This document shows, piece after piece, positions 17,227-25,778 of a stretch of DNA of 64,000 bases. Source of the DNA: Paracoccaceae bacterium (GTDB lineage: Bacteria; Pseudomonadota; Alphaproteobacteria; Rhodobacterales; Rhodobacteraceae); NCBI GenBank assembly GCA_009773375.1, contig WRPH01000006.1:1-64000 (forward strand). The letters are read 5' to 3'. The first letter of the stretch is position 1, and each line of letters starts with the position of its first letter. A program made the translations under genes and the position numbers. The notes beneath the pieces are model-generated. The model was not told where the DNA came from. It saw nothing but the letters and a program-made list of their open reading frames with translations, and did no database searches.

Positions 17227-17351
17227 GCCACCCGTCCCTTAGGGTGGCTCCCGAACCTTAACCGCGCCTTGGAACCAGCTTTCGCAAAAGCAGGTGCCAA
17301 GAAGCGGCCTCAAGACGCGTCAAGCTGGGCCGGGGAAATCCCCGACCCAGC
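17227..17351 (-). promoter_or_regulatory. Hairpins in the rplL-rpoB spacer
   Basis: The 254-nt spacer (17133-17386) holds no gene but two stems. GCTGGG..GGGG/CCCC..CCCAGC (17324-17351) lies 36 nt past the rplL stop. GCCACCC/GGGTGGC (17227-17233 and 17242-17248) lies closer to rpoB. In E. coli this interval carries a partial terminator and processing site that set the ratio of ribosomal protein to polymerase; the first stem is a candidate for an equivalent attenuator. It has no T-tract, so any termination would be partial. Confidence 0.45.
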
Positions 17352-17386
17352 CAGATAATCAGAACCGAGGCGAACCCCGGCGCAAA

Positions 17387-17761
17387 TTACTTCAGCTCGA
17401 CCTTGGCGCCAGCCTCTTCGAGCTTCTTCTTCATCGCTTCAGCGTCGGCTTTGCCAACAGCTTCTTTGACTTTGCCGCCAGCTTCAACGAGGTCCTTGGC
17501 TTCTTTCAGGCCCAGACCGGTGATGGTGCGCACTTCTTTGATCACGTTGATCTTGTTTGCGCCTGCATCGGTCAGAACGACGTCGAATTCGGTCTGCTCT
17601 TCAGCCGGAGCTGCAGCAGCAGCCGGGCCAGCAGCCATCATGACAGCGCCACCAGCAGCCGGCTCGATGCCGTAGGTGTCTTTCAGGATGGTTTTCAGTT
17701 CCTGCGCTTGCAGCAGGGTCAGACCGACGATTTGTTCGGCGAGTTTGTTCAGATCAGACAT
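17387..17761 (-). CDS. rplL: 50S ribosomal protein L7/L12
   Basis: A 124-residue stalk protein that recruits translational GTPases. It begins with the dimerisation domain [20 protein letters not shown], then an alanine-rich hinge near residues 40-55, then the factor-binding domain with [20 protein letters not shown] and [19 protein letters not shown]. Length is normal. It lies 65 nt downstream of rplJ, with a short GTGGGGC/GCCCCAC hairpin in the gap. Confidence 0.97.
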   Translation of the reverse strand: MSDLNKLAEQIVGLTLLQAQELKTILKDTYGIEPAAGGAVMMAAGPAAAAAPAEEQTEFDVVLTDAGANKINVIKEVRTITGLGLKEAKDLVEAGGKVKEAVGKADAEAMKKKLEEAGAKVELK

Positions 17762-17797
17762 TTCATGTTCCGTTCAGTTTAAGATGGTTCCAACGAG

Positions 17798-17814
17798 GTG
17801 GGGCAACGCCCCAC
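17798..17814 (-). promoter_or_regulatory. Hairpin between rplJ and rplL
   Basis: GTGGGGC (17798-17804) and GCCCCAC (17808-17814) form a 7-bp stem over a 3-nt loop in the 65-nt rplJ-rplL spacer. Its sequence resembles the REP stems but it lacks the GTAG foot. It may tune the higher synthesis needed for L7/L12 relative to L10; this is inference. Confidence 0.35.
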
Positions 17815-17826
17815 GCGAGTCGAAGA

Positions 17827-18342
17827 TCAGGCCGCAGCCTTTTCCTCGATGGTCGACAGGATGCTCGCGATGTTCGAAGCAGGCGCACCAATGGCACCGG
17901 CGATGGCAGAGGCGGGCGCACCGATGCACGAAACGATCTGAGCGATAAGCTCGTCACGCGACGGCATGGCAGCCACGGCTTTGACACCGGCCTGGTCCAG
18001 AACCGTATCGCCCATAGCCCCGCCAATGATGACGAACTTGTCGTTCGTCTTGGCGTAGGCTTCGCAGACCTTGGCCGCAGCCACGGGGTCTTCCGAATAG
18101 GACAACATGGTCATACCCGCCAGCAGAGAGCCCATCTTTTCAGAAGGCTTCCCACCGAGGGCGATTTTGGCGAGCGTGTTCTTGGCAACGCGAACGGACC
18201 CACCAACTTCACGCATTTTTGCGCGCAGGTCCTGCATCTGTGCAACCGTCATACCCGCGTAGTGGGCGACCACTACAACGCCAGAGCTTGCGAAGATTTG
18301 GCCGAGTTCATCGACCACTTTCTCTTTCTGGGCTCTATCCAC
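17827..18342 (-). CDS. rplJ: 50S ribosomal protein L10
   Basis: A 171-residue protein that anchors L7/L12 dimers to 23S rRNA. It begins [20 protein letters not shown] and contains [13 protein letters not shown], typical of L10; the C-terminal helix near residues 145-170 would bind L12 dimers. The start codon is GTG at 18342 with a TTGGAG ribosome site upstream. The long leader ahead of it is the expected place for L10-L12 autoregulation. Confidence 0.96.
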   Translation of the reverse strand: MDRAQKEKVVDELGQIFASSGVVVVAHYAGMTVAQMQDLRAKMREVGGSVRVAKNTLAKIALGGKPSEKMGSLLAGMTMLSYSEDPVAAAKVCEAYAKTNDKFVIIGGAMGDTVLDQAGVKAVAAMPSRDELIAQIVSCIGAPASAIAGAIGAPASNIASILSTIEEKAAA

Positions 18343-18613
18343 AGTTTCACTCCAAGGTTGGGGGTTTCCCCCCGGCTCAATTAAGCCCGTCTTGCGACAG
18401 GCGTTCGGGTCCTGGTTACGGGTCCCGAGCCAAAATCCCCCGAAGGCGACATCATCTCGTTCCCCATCTCGGGCAGGATATTAAGGCGTTTGCGCGCCAC
18501 CGGCCGTCTCGGACAGGATGGGGCTATGGGTTTGCACCCGGTTGCCCCACCATCCCTTTGCCGAAGCATCAGGAATTTCTTGCCTGCGGGCGGGGCGAAC
18601 CCCGCCGTCAGGA
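18343..18613 (-). promoter_or_regulatory. rplA-rplJ spacer: attenuator hairpin and candidate L10 leader
   Basis: This 271-nt gene-free stretch starts, right after the rplA stop, with a GGCGGGG/CCCCGCC stem closed by a TTCG tetraloop on the minus strand (18606-18589), a very stable hairpin. Further on it is rich in short stems and ends just before the GTG start of rplJ. In many bacteria L10(L12)4 binds the leader of rplJ and represses its translation; position and length fit, but I cannot prove the kink-turn by eye. Confidence 0.45.
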
Positions 18614-19312
18614 TCAGTTCGCGGTAGCCGAAGACAGGTCCACAGACACGCCCGGACCCATGGTCGAAGCCAGCGAAACCTTCTTCAGGTAAGCGCCTTT
18701 TGCACCGGTCGGTTTGGCGCGGCTGACAGCCTCGACAAACGCACGCACGTTCTGCGCCAGTTTGTCATCCGAGAAGCTGATCTTGCCGATACCAGCGTGG
18801 ATCACACCAGCTTTTTCGACCTTGAACTGCACTTCGCCGCCCTTGGCTGCTTCAACGGCCGTTTTCACGTCCATCGTCACGGTGCCCACTTTCGGGTTCG
18901 GCATCAGGTTGCGCGGGCCGAGGATCTTGCCCAGACGACCAACCAGCGGCATCATGTCCGGCGTCGCGATGCAACGGTCGAACTCGATCTTGCCTTGCTG
19001 GATGGTTTCCATCAGGTCTTCAGCGCCAACGATGTCTGCACCAGCGGCCTTGGCTTCATCAGCCTTGGCGCCACGCGCAAACACGGCAACGCGCACGGTC
19101 TTGCCAGTGCCGTTCGGCAGCGAAACAACGCCACGCACCATCTGGTCAGCGTGACGCGGGTCAACACCCAGGTTCATCGCGATTTCCAGGGTTTCATCAA
19201 ACTTGGCCGAAGCTGCCGATTTGATCAGCGCCACAGCATCTTCAACCGTAATCAGGGCTTTGCCGTCGAAGGCTTTCTGAGCAGCCGCGGTCCGTTTACC
19301 AATTTTGGCCAT
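18614..19312 (-). CDS. rplA: 50S ribosomal protein L1
   Basis: A 232-residue protein of the L1 stalk that handles exiting tRNA and, in many bacteria, represses the L11 operon by binding its mRNA. Family sequence is clear: [40 protein letters not shown], and [20 protein letters not shown]. It starts 3 nt after the rplK stop, so the two are translationally linked. Confidence 0.97.
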   Translation of the reverse strand: MAKIGKRTAAAQKAFDGKALITVEDAVALIKSAASAKFDETLEIAMNLGVDPRHADQMVRGVVSLPNGTGKTVRVAVFARGAKADEAKAAGADIVGAEDLMETIQQGKIEFDRCIATPDMMPLVGRLGKILGPRNLMPNPKVGTVTMDVKTAVEAAKGGEVQFKVEKAGVIHAGIGKISFSDDKLAQNVRAFVEAVSRAKPTGAKGAYLKKVSLASTMGPGVSVDLSSATAN

Positions 19313-19315
19313 GAC

Positions 19316-19768
19316 TTACCCTTTCACTTCGATGCCGCAGGACTTCGCCGAGCCCATGATCACCTGCATCGCGGCCTCAACCGAGTTCGCGTTCAGGTCT
19401 TTCATCTTGGTCTCTGCAATCGCGCGGATCTGTGCCAGCGACACCGAACCAGCAACGGCATGGCCCGGCTTGACCGAACCTTTGGCGCGGTTACGCTTGC
19501 CAACCGGCGGCAGGCCAGCAGCCTTTTTCAACAGGAACGCAGCCGGAGCGGTCTTGAACGCCAGGCTGAACGACTTGTCCTGATAGTAGGTGATGATGAC
19601 CGGAGTCGGGGTGCCCGGCTCGCTGTCAGCGGTCTTCGCGTTGAATTCCTTCACGAAAGCCATGATGTTCAGGCCGCGCTGACCCAGCGCAGGACCAACC
19701 GGCGGGGACGGGTTGGCTTGGCCCGCTTTCACTTGCAGCTTCAGGCTGCCGATAATCTTCTTGGCCAT
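19316..19768 (-). CDS. rplK: 50S ribosomal protein L11
   Basis: A 150-residue protein of the GTPase-associated centre and target of thiostrepton. The N-terminus [20 protein letters not shown] and the following [20 protein letters not shown] are diagnostic. An AGGAGAGG ribosome site precedes the ATG at 19768. It is a few residues longer than E. coli L11, with the extra length in the internal loop after ADSEPG, as I recall being common in alphaproteobacteria. It is first gene of the rplKA pair, 97 nt after nusG. Confidence 0.96.
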   Translation of the reverse strand: MAKKIIGSLKLQVKAGQANPSPPVGPALGQRGLNIMAFVKEFNAKTADSEPGTPTPVIITYYQDKSFSLAFKTAPAAFLLKKAAGLPPVGKRNRAKGSVKPGHAVAGSVSLAQIRAIAETKMKDLNANSVEAAMQVIMGSAKSCGIEVKG

Positions 19769-19865
19769 CTGGCCTCTCCTCTTGTCACAACGCCCGAAAG
19801 GCGCGGTTTAGTGGTTCGGGTTGTCACGCGCCTTGCGGCCCGCGCGCCCCTCCCACGCGATGCAC

Positions 19866-20399
19866 TTAGATTCCCTTGGAAACCTGAGTGAATTCCAACT
19901 CCACCGGCGTCGCCCGACCAAAGATCGAGACCGACACTTTCAGGCGGCTGTTTGCTTCATCCACGTCCTCGACCATCCCGTCGAAGCCTTCGAACGGGCC
20001 GTCAGTGACTTTCACCTTCTCACCGGTTTCAAAGCGGATCAGGTTGCGCGGCGCGATTTCGCCTTCCTCAACCCGGTTCAGGATCTGGTTGACCTCGGCA
20101 TCGCGCATCGGCATCGGCTTGCCCTGCGGACCAAGGAAGCCGGTGACGCGGTTGATCGAGCTGATCAGGTGATAACCACGGCTGGACATCTCCATCCGCA
20201 CCAGCACATAGCCCGGCATGAAGCGACGTTCCGACGTCACTTTCTTGCCGCGCCGCACCTCGATCACCTCTTCGGTCGGCACCAGCACTTCATCAATTTC
20301 GTCGCCAAGATTTGCCTCGGCAACGGCGGTCTTGATCTGCTCGGCAACTTTCTTCTCGAAGTTCGAGAGAACGCTTACCGAATACCAACGCTTGGCCAT
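19866..20399 (-). CDS. nusG: Transcription termination/antitermination factor NusG
   Basis: A 177-residue protein that binds RNA polymerase and links it to Rho or ribosomes. The N-terminal NGN domain begins MAKRWYSVSVLSNFEKKVAE and includes RRFMPGYVLVRMEM. The C-terminal KOW domain includes FETGEKVKVTDGPFEGFDGM. The start at 20399 was chosen over an in-frame ATG 156 nt upstream because that extension has no homology to NusG and crosses the terminator region after secE. Confidence 0.95.
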   Translation of the reverse strand: MAKRWYSVSVLSNFEKKVAEQIKTAVAEANLGDEIDEVLVPTEEVIEVRRGKKVTSERRFMPGYVLVRMEMSSRGYHLISSINRVTGFLGPQGKPMPMRDAEVNQILNRVEEGEIAPRNLIRFETGEKVKVTDGPFEGFDGMVEDVDEANSRLKVSVSIFGRATPVELEFTQVSKGI

Positions 20400-20481
20400 G
20401 CCACTTCCACCTTGTCTGCCCGGCCGCCTCTGCGCCCGAATGTCTAGTCTTTTTCGATGGTTAAACCACCGTTCCCCGAAC

Positions 20482-20514
20482 AAAAAACAGCGCGCAACAC
20501 GAATCGCTGCGCGC
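20482..20514 (-). terminator. Terminator-like hairpin between secE and nusG
   Basis: On the minus strand a GCGCGCA/TGCGCGC stem (20514-20508 and 20496-20490, 11-nt loop) is followed by TGTTTTTTG, a canonical intrinsic terminator layout. It sits 86 nt after the secE stop and about 90 nt before nusG. If active it would cap secE transcripts and require nusG to have its own promoter or read-through. Confidence 0.65.
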
Positions 20515-20599
20515 CTTTCATCAATGGGTTTGGCGCGGGATACCCCCGCACGCATCCGATTTCAAGGAAATTCCGCCCCTTGCCGCGAATTGCCGCTGC

Positions 20600-20794
20600 T
20601 TAGAAGCCGTTGACGATGGTGGTCAGACCAAAGCGGATGGCCATATCGACAAGGCTGAAGAAGGTTGCGGTCAGCGCCGCCATGATGAACACCATCACCG
20701 TGGTCAGCATGACTTCGCGACGCGACGGCCAGGACACCTTGGCCACTTCGGACCGCACCTGCTGGATAAACTGGACGGGGTTGGTATTGGCCAT
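20600..20794 (-). CDS. secE: Preprotein translocase subunit SecE
   Basis: A 64-residue single-span protein, the short alphaproteobacterial form. It has the conserved cytoplasmic amphipathic helix FIQQVRSEVAKVSWPSRREV followed by the membrane helix (TTVMVFIMAALTATFFSLVD). It clamps SecY in the SecYEG channel. It has its own well-formed promoter 41 nt upstream and is followed by a terminator-like hairpin before nusG. Confidence 0.95.
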   Translation of the reverse strand: MANTNPVQFIQQVRSEVAKVSWPSRREVMLTTVMVFIMAALTATFFSLVDMAIRFGLTTIVNGF

Positions 20795-20834
20795 GTTCGG
20801 GTTCCGCGCGCTATCTGTTCAAAGGGTATCGCCG

Positions 20835-20863
20835 CGAGATACGCGCATCCCACCCGGATTTCA
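20835..20863 (-). promoter_or_regulatory. Predicted promoter of secE
   Basis: TTGAAA (20863-20858) and TATCTC (20840-20835) on the minus strand are separated by 17 nt. The element lies just after the msrA terminator-like hairpin and 40 nt before the secE ATG. Confidence 0.5.
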
Positions 20864-20870
20864 AGCGCCA

Positions 20871-20892
20871 AGCCCTTCGCCGCCGCGAAGGG
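20871..20892 (-). terminator. Terminator-like hairpin after msrA
   Basis: GCCCTTCGC (20871-20879) and GCGAAGGGC (20884-20892) form a perfect 9-bp stem with a 4-nt loop, 16 nt after the msrA stop. The downstream sequence (TTGGCGCTTG) has only a weak T-tract, so termination may be incomplete. Confidence 0.5.
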
Positions 20893-20908
20893 CCCGACGG
20901 ATGTGGCC

Positions 20909-21430
20909 TTATTCGGCGGCGCGGCGCGGCAAACGCCAGTTCGGCCGGATCATGTGGCAGGTATAGCCGGTCGGCAACCGCTCCAGATAATCCTGATGTT
21001 CCGGCTCGGCCTGCCAGAACGGGCCTGCGGCGGTCACTTCTGTCACCACCTTGCCCGGCCAGATCCCACAGGCATCAATATCGGCGATGGTGTCTTCGGC
21101 CACCGCCTTTTGCGCATCGGACAGATAGTAGATCGCCGACCGATAGGACGGCCCCAGATCATTGCCCTGCCGGTTCGGCGTGGTCGGATCGTGGATCTGG
21201 AAGAAAAACTCCAGCAGTTCGCGGTAGGTCAGGATCGCCGGGTCAAAGATGATCTCGATGGCCTCGGCATGGCTGCCGTGGTTGCGGTAGGTGGCATTGG
21301 CGACATCCCCCCCCGAATAGCCAACGCGGGTCTTGATCACGCCCGGACGCTTGCGGATCAGATCCTGCATGCCCCAAAAACAGCCCCCGGCGAGGATTGC
21401 GGTTTCCTGATCAGAAGAACTGGCCGTCAT
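20909..21430 (-). CDS. msrA: Peptide-methionine (S)-S-oxide reductase MsrA
   Basis: A 173-residue repair enzyme that reduces the S epimer of methionine sulfoxide. The catalytic cysteine lies in [20 protein letters not shown], followed by [19 protein letters not shown] and [11 protein letters not shown], all typical. It overlaps msrB by 4 nt (ATGA), so the two are translationally coupled. It lies between tRNA-Trp and secE, an unusual place for it. Confidence 0.95.
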   Translation of the reverse strand: MTASSSDQETAILAGGCFWGMQDLIRKRPGVIKTRVGYSGGDVANATYRNHGSHAEAIEIIFDPAILTYRELLEFFFQIHDPTTPNRQGNDLGPSYRSAIYYLSDAQKAVAEDTIADIDACGIWPGKVVTEVTAAGPFWQAEPEHQDYLERLPTGYTCHMIRPNWRLPRRAAE

Positions 21431-21873
21431 TTCACGCCCTCCACTTGGTCGATGTAATCGCCATAGCCTTCGGCGGCCATGTCATCGCGATGAATGAAGC
21501 GCAGGCTGGCCGAGTTGATGCAATAGCGCAAGCCGCCACGGTCGCGCGGGCCATCGGGGAAGACATGGCCCAGATGACTGTCGCCATGCGTCGACCGCAC
21601 CTCAACGCGCAGCATCCCCAACGAGGTGTCGCGCAGTTCGGCCACATGCGCCGGTTCGATCGGCTTGGTAAAGCTGGGCCAGCCGCAATGGCTGTCGAAC
21701 TTGTCCGCCGAGGCAAACAACGGCTCGCCCGAGACGATATCGACATAGATGCCGGGGTCGTCATTGTGCAGATACGCGCCGGTGCCGGGGCGTTCGGTGC
21801 CGTTCTGCTGCGTCACCCGATATTGCTCGGGCGAAAGCTGGGCGATGCGGTCGGCGGATTTGGTGTAGGTCAT
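21427..21873 (-). CDS. msrB: Peptide-methionine (R)-S-oxide reductase MsrB
   Basis: A 148-residue enzyme for the R epimer of methionine sulfoxide. The catalytic Cys is in [12 protein letters not shown], and [10 protein letters not shown] carries the candidate resolving cysteine. The two CxxC zinc pairs of E. coli MsrB are absent ([14 protein letters not shown] replaces RCGNCDAHLG), so this is the zinc-free form. The start at 21873 is used because the longer frame would run through the tRNA gene. The 4-nt overlap with msrA implies balanced expression. Confidence 0.95.
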   Translation of the reverse strand: MTYTKSADRIAQLSPEQYRVTQQNGTERPGTGAYLHNDDPGIYVDIVSGEPLFASADKFDSHCGWPSFTKPIEPAHVAELRDTSLGMLRVEVRSTHGDSHLGHVFPDGPRDRGGLRYCINSASLRFIHRDDMAAEGYGDYIDQVEGVK

Positions 21874-21974
21874 CGGCTGCGCTCCTGTTTGATGCAGAAT
21901 ATGCGCGATGCGGCGCAGATTTCCAGCCCGCTGGCGGGAAAGTGTTGGCGCTGCAATGTTCGGGAAAACAGGCT

Positions 21975-22050
21975 TGGCAGGAGTTGGGGGACTCGAACCC
22001 ACGACCCTCGGTTTTGGAGACCGATGCTCTACCAACTGAGCTAAACTCCT
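21975..22050 (-). tRNA. tRNA-Trp (anticodon CCA)
   Basis: The minus strand folds as a cloverleaf. The acceptor stem is AGGAGTT/AACTCCT. The D-arm contains AGCTCAGTTGGTAGAGC. The anticodon stem TCGGT/ACCGA closes a CTCCAAA loop with anticodon CCA. The T-arm contains GGTTCGAGTCC. The discriminator G and CCA end are encoded (21978-21975). In many bacteria this tRNA directly precedes secE; here msrB-msrA intervene. Confidence 0.95.
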
Positions 22051-22063
22051 AAGCCTGCGGCGG

Positions 22064-22092
22064 GAGTTACGGCAGGCGGCCGGGGAAATCAA
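22064..22092 (-). promoter_or_regulatory. Predicted promoter of tRNA-Trp
   Basis: TTGATT (22092-22087) and TAACTC (22069-22064) on the minus strand have a 17-nt spacer and place transcription start about 7 nt before the mature tRNA 5' end. Confidence 0.55.
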
Positions 22093-22178
22093 GAGGGGAA
22101 ACACGGTTATTCCGGCTTGGCAGCCAGAAAGCGCAGGGCTATCAGACCGCAGCGCACCCCCCCTCGAAAGGCCAGCCG

Positions 22179-22400
22179 ATGATCCCTGCCCGCTTTGCGC
22201 CGATTCTGTTCGGCTTCATCCTGTCAGGGCTGATGTCGCTGATGGTCTCCGGGCTGTCCACCTTCCGCGCGCTGGGGCTGGTCGATGGCTTTGCCGGGGT
22301 CTGGCTGGGCAACTGGGCGGTGTCCTGGGCGATCGCCTTTCCGGTCGTGCTGGTGGTCGCGCCGATCACGCGCCGCATCGTAGCCAAGCTGGTCGCCTGA
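22179..22400 (+). CDS. DUF2798 family small membrane protein
   Basis: A 73-residue protein with two membrane helices matching the DUF2798 pattern: [20 protein letters not shown], then an [12 protein letters not shown]-like second helix ([20 protein letters not shown]) and a basic end. Function is unknown for the family. It is transcribed away from tRNA-Trp and converges with the MuiA-like gene; the gap between them holds two repeat elements. Confidence 0.8.
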   Translation: MIPARFAPILFGFILSGLMSLMVSGLSTFRALGLVDGFAGVWLGNWAVSWAIAFPVVLVVAPITRRIVAKLVA

Positions 22401-22460
22401 CCTGCAATGCGGCTGAATGCCCGCGGCACCCTGCCTCGGCAAAGCCGGAACACGCGCCAA

Positions 22461-22494
22461 TTCACTTTGGCATAAATACTCCCGCGCGGAGCGC
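22461..22494 (-). repeat. Dispersed intergenic repeat, copy B
   Basis: The minus strand reads GCGCTCCGCGCGGGAGTATT, then TATGCCAAAGTGAA, a diverged copy of the element at 7711-7743. It lies in the 176-nt convergent gap between the DUF2798 gene and the MuiA-like gene. Confidence 0.5.
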
Positions 22495-22540
22495 AACCGC
22501 CAATGACGCCCAGCGCCAGCCGCGACAACCCCGGCCAGAG

Positions 22541-22564
22541 GTAGGGTGCGTGCTTGCACGCACC
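22541..22564 (+). repeat. REP-like palindrome with GTAG foot
   Basis: GTAG (22541-22544) is followed directly by GGTGCGTGC (22545-22553), a 2-nt centre and GCACGCACC (22556-22564). It shares the GTAG foot and GGTG start with the palindromes at 122-171 and 12941-12965, but the stem tip differs. It sits 13 nt beyond the stop of the MuiA-like gene and could act as its transcript end. Confidence 0.6.
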
Positions 22565-22576
22565 GCTGGCCGTGCC

Positions 22577-24193
22577 CTATTGCAGCAGTTTGCCTTCCGG
22601 CCAGCGCATCACATGCTCCAGCACGACCTCCTTCACCTCGCCGGGGGCCATCTCAAACTCCCAGGCCAGCACGCCACGTTGCCCCTTCACATCGGTTTCC
22701 ACCGGTGCCGGATCGGCAGTAAAGCTGATTTCCAGATCTTCCTGTTCCGAATAGGGCACCTGATCCAGCAGCCGCACCGGCCAGACCTCATCGGTCAGGT
22801 TTTCCAGCTTCAGCACCGCTTTTTCCTCGATCTGGCTGGCTTTACTGATGATACCGCGATCGCCTTCCGCCCGCAGCGGCATGTCGCGGGTCAGGCGCAG
22901 CCCGTCAATCGCGCCAAACGCGATCTCGGCCTTGCCGCCGGGGGCAATCGCCTCAAGGTAGGTGGAGCCGACCAGCGTGCCGTCGCGCAGCAGAAACGCC
23001 TGACCGGGCAGCAGGATTTCCTTGCTTTCATTGCTGAAACTGGCTGTCACAAAGGCGGTGCGGTCATAGCGCGGCACGGCGCGGGCCTCGATTTTCGGCG
23101 TCACCTTGATTTCATCCAAGGCCAGCCGCAGGTTTTCCACCCCGGTCGCCACATCGACCAAAGCCGGGTAATGATACACCACCACATCACCCTGCAACGC
23201 CGCCACCGCCGCCACCGGAGCCGGGGCCAGTGCCGGTTCGGCCATCATCTCGGCTGCCCCCGACGCCATGTCGGTGGCCCGCCTCGTCATTTCCGCCTCA
23301 TCCACCACCCGGCGCAACTCTGGCCACAGCGCCGACGGGGCAGCCTGCGCCGAAGGTTGCGCGGTGGACAGTGTCAGATCCACACCCACCCAATCCTCGC
23401 CGGTATATTGGCTGACCAACGCCCCACGCGCGATGGTCAGGCCGGGGTCTTTGCGGGTCAGCATCAGATCATAGACCGGCTGCCAGCTGGCACTGCCAAC
23501 GTAATGCGTCACGGTCAGATGCGCCGCCCCCGCCGCCTGCGCCGAAACCGCAATCGACAGGCCGGTATAATCGGCATCGCCCTGCGACAGCGCGGCAAGG
23601 CTTTCCTGCGCCTGTTGCAGCGCCTTTGCCGCGTCATCCACTGCCTTCTGCGCCGGTGACAGATCGGCCTGCGCGGCCAAAGCTGCCTGACGGACGGCCA
23701 GCACCTCGCTGCCGATCATCGCCGACAGTGCCTTGACGCCGTCCACCGTCACCGCATCGCCTTCCGGCTTCACGCTGCGCAGAAAATCGGCTTGGGCAGC
23801 GAACGCCTCGACCCGCGCGTTGATCGCATCTACCGTCGCCTGCGCCCTGCGCACCCCGGCCTGCGCCGCCTCGACTGCGGCTTTCGCGGCAACCTGCGCC
23901 GGATCGGTCGGGTCTTCACGCGGCGGCAGCCGGTCGGTGCGCAGCGAAAACGCCCCCAGTTGCACGCCCTCGGCTTGCAGGCGGATCAGCTCGGCCTGCG
24001 TTTCGGCGGGCAGATCGGTGATCAGCAGGTCATGCTGACCGGCAGGCACGTCAAAGCTGACCTCACGGGTGATCTGCGCGCCTTCGGGGTAAACCGTGAC
24101 AGCGGTGATCTGGCTGGAGGCCAGAATCCGGTCAGCCAAGGCGGGATGGGAAACGCTGGTCAACAAAACGGCCAAAGCGGCAATACGGCGCAT
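22577..24193 (-). CDS. Secreted MuiA-like protein (DUF4140/DUF4139)
   Basis: A 538-residue exported protein. The signal peptide is MRRIAALAVLLTSVSHPALA, cut before DR. Residues about 25-125 match DUF4140 (ITAVTVYPEGAQITREVSFD). A helical coiled-coil segment (about 95-205, alanine/glutamine-rich) follows, then DUF4139 to the end (VGSASWQPVYDLMLT, SQYTGEDWVGVDLTLSTAQP). The start at 24193 has AGGAGG upstream; the longer frame adds sequence antisense to the neighbouring gene. The family is linked to the Azotobacter mucoidy inhibitor MuiA and is thought to act in the cell envelope, but its biochemical role is unknown. Residues about 305-330 are a low-complexity A/P/M insert. Confidence 0.85.
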   Translation of the reverse strand: MRRIAALAVLLTSVSHPALADRILASSQITAVTVYPEGAQITREVSFDVPAGQHDLLITDLPAETQAELIRLQAEGVQLGAFSLRTDRLPPREDPTDPAQVAAKAAVEAAQAGVRRAQATVDAINARVEAFAAQADFLRSVKPEGDAVTVDGVKALSAMIGSEVLAVRQAALAAQADLSPAQKAVDDAAKALQQAQESLAALSQGDADYTGLSIAVSAQAAGAAHLTVTHYVGSASWQPVYDLMLTRKDPGLTIARGALVSQYTGEDWVGVDLTLSTAQPSAQAAPSALWPELRRVVDEAEMTRRATDMASGAAEMMAEPALAPAPVAAVAALQGDVVVYHYPALVDVATGVENLRLALDEIKVTPKIEARAVPRYDRTAFVTASFSNESKEILLPGQAFLLRDGTLVGSTYLEAIAPGGKAEIAFGAIDGLRLTRDMPLRAEGDRGIISKASQIEEKAVLKLENLTDEVWPVRLLDQVPYSEQEDLEISFTADPAPVETDVKGQRGVLAWEFEMAPGEVKEVVLEHVMRWPEGKLLQ

Positions 24194-24310
24194 GAAATCC
24201 TCCTGAATTTGCGCAAGCCTAGGGCCGCCCTGCCCCATCCCGCAACCCCCGCGCCCTCTTGTCGGCCATTCCGCGCCCTGCCATGGTCGCGCCAAAGCAA
24301 AGGACAGATC

Positions 24311-25654
24311 ATGGCCGCCAAACCGCAGACCGATAGCCTGACCACCACCCACGCCCTGCCGAAAGTGGTGCGCGCCAAGGGCAGCTATCTGTGGGATGCG
24401 ACCGGCAAGCAATATATCGACGGCTCGGGCGGGCCTGCGGTCTATTGCCTTGGTCATGCCAATACCGAGGTGAACGACGCCATCATCGCCCAACTGGCGC
24501 AGATCGCGCACGGCTACCGCTATAACTTCACCACCGATGCGCTGGAGGAGCTGACCGAGATCATCCGCACCCAGGCCGGTGGCACCCTGCGCGAGATGGT
24601 GTTTGTCACCGGCGGGTCGGAAGCGGTGGAAAGCTGCCTTAAGATCGCGCTGCAATACCAGACCGCCATCGGCCAGAAATCGCGGCGTCGCTTCATCAGC
24701 CGCGAACGGTCGTGGCACGGCAACACCTTGGGCGCGCTGGGGCTTTCCGGCTTTGCCGAACGCACCGCCGCCTATGAAGGCGCATTCATCCCGTCAATCA
24801 AGCTTTCTCCTGCCAACGCTTACCGCCCCATCGCCGGGGCCACCAGCGCTACCGCAGGCGAGGCTTGTGCGGCGGAACTGGAGGCGGCAATTCTGGCGCA
24901 TGGTCCCGAAACCATTGCCGGTTTCGTGTTTGAACCTGTGGTCGGTGCGGCGGGCGGCTGCGTGCCTGCCCCCGAAACCTATGCCCGCCGCGTGCGCGAA
25001 ATCTGCACCAAATACGGCGTGCTGATGATCGCCGACGAGGTGATGTGTGGCGCGGGCCGCACCGGGCCGTGGCGGGCGTTGCAGCGCGACGGGGTAGAGC
25101 CCGACATCATGTCGGTCGCCAAGGGTCTGGCGGGCGGCTATCAGCCGTTGGGGGCCGCTGTCTGCACCACGCAGGTGTGGGAGGCGATCCGCGCCGTGGA
25201 CGGCACCTTTGGCACCGGCCACACCTTTACCGGCCACACCGCAGCCTGTGCTGCCGGGGTCGCGGTGCAAAAGATCGTGCAGCGCGAAGGGCTGCTGGCC
25301 CGCGTCGCCGCCAACGAATCCCGCATCAAGGGCTGGCTGGCCGATGCCTTGCAGGGCGTGGACGCCATTGGCGACATTCGCGGCCGGGGCCATTTCATTT
25401 GTGCCGAACTGGTGGCGGACCGCGACAGCAAAGCGCCATTTGACCCTTCGCTTAAACTTTTCATGAAAATTCGCGCGCAGGCGATGGAAAACGGCCTGAT
25501 CTGCTATCCGGTTGGCGGCAACGTCGATGGGCTGTCTGGCGACATCGTCATCCTTGCGCCGCCCTATAACTGCACCGATGCAGAACTGACGGAGATCGTT
25601 GATAAAACTGCGCTTTCAGTCCGGCAGGTGCTGACGGCGGAAGGCTTGGCCTGA
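24311..25654 (+). CDS. Class III PLP-dependent aminotransferase
   Basis: A 447-residue fold-type I enzyme. The PLP lysine is in DIMSVAKGLAGGYQPLGAAV, the cofactor aspartate in LMIADEVMCGAGRTG, and the glycine-rich phosphate loop in VTGGSEAVESCLKIAL. Family members use omega-amino acids, diamines or polyamines with pyruvate or 2-oxoglutarate as acceptor; the substrate here cannot be read. The start at 24311 has an AAGGA ribosome site. It is divergent from the MuiA-like gene and lies 124 nt before the ATP-grasp gene on the same strand, so the two may be co-expressed. Confidence 0.9.
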   Translation: MAAKPQTDSLTTTHALPKVVRAKGSYLWDATGKQYIDGSGGPAVYCLGHANTEVNDAIIAQLAQIAHGYRYNFTTDALEELTEIIRTQAGGTLREMVFVTGGSEAVESCLKIALQYQTAIGQKSRRRFISRERSWHGNTLGALGLSGFAERTAAYEGAFIPSIKLSPANAYRPIAGATSATAGEACAAELEAAILAHGPETIAGFVFEPVVGAAGGCVPAPETYARRVREICTKYGVLMIADEVMCGAGRTGPWRALQRDGVEPDIMSVAKGLAGGYQPLGAAVCTTQVWEAIRAVDGTFGTGHTFTGHTAACAAGVAVQKIVQREGLLARVAANESRIKGWLADALQGVDAIGDIRGRGHFICAELVADRDSKAPFDPSLKLFMKIRAQAMENGLICYPVGGNVDGLSGDIVILAPPYNCTDAELTEIVDKTALSVRQVLTAEGLA

Positions 25655-25778
25655 CGCTGCCCTATCACGCGGCATGGGGTGGGCCGGTCCCCAAGCAGGC
25701 GCAAACGCCGCAACGGTTTCTTTAGAAACCCCGCCCTATCCTTGCCACACGCCAGAACGGCGCGTGTAAAGGAGCGTT

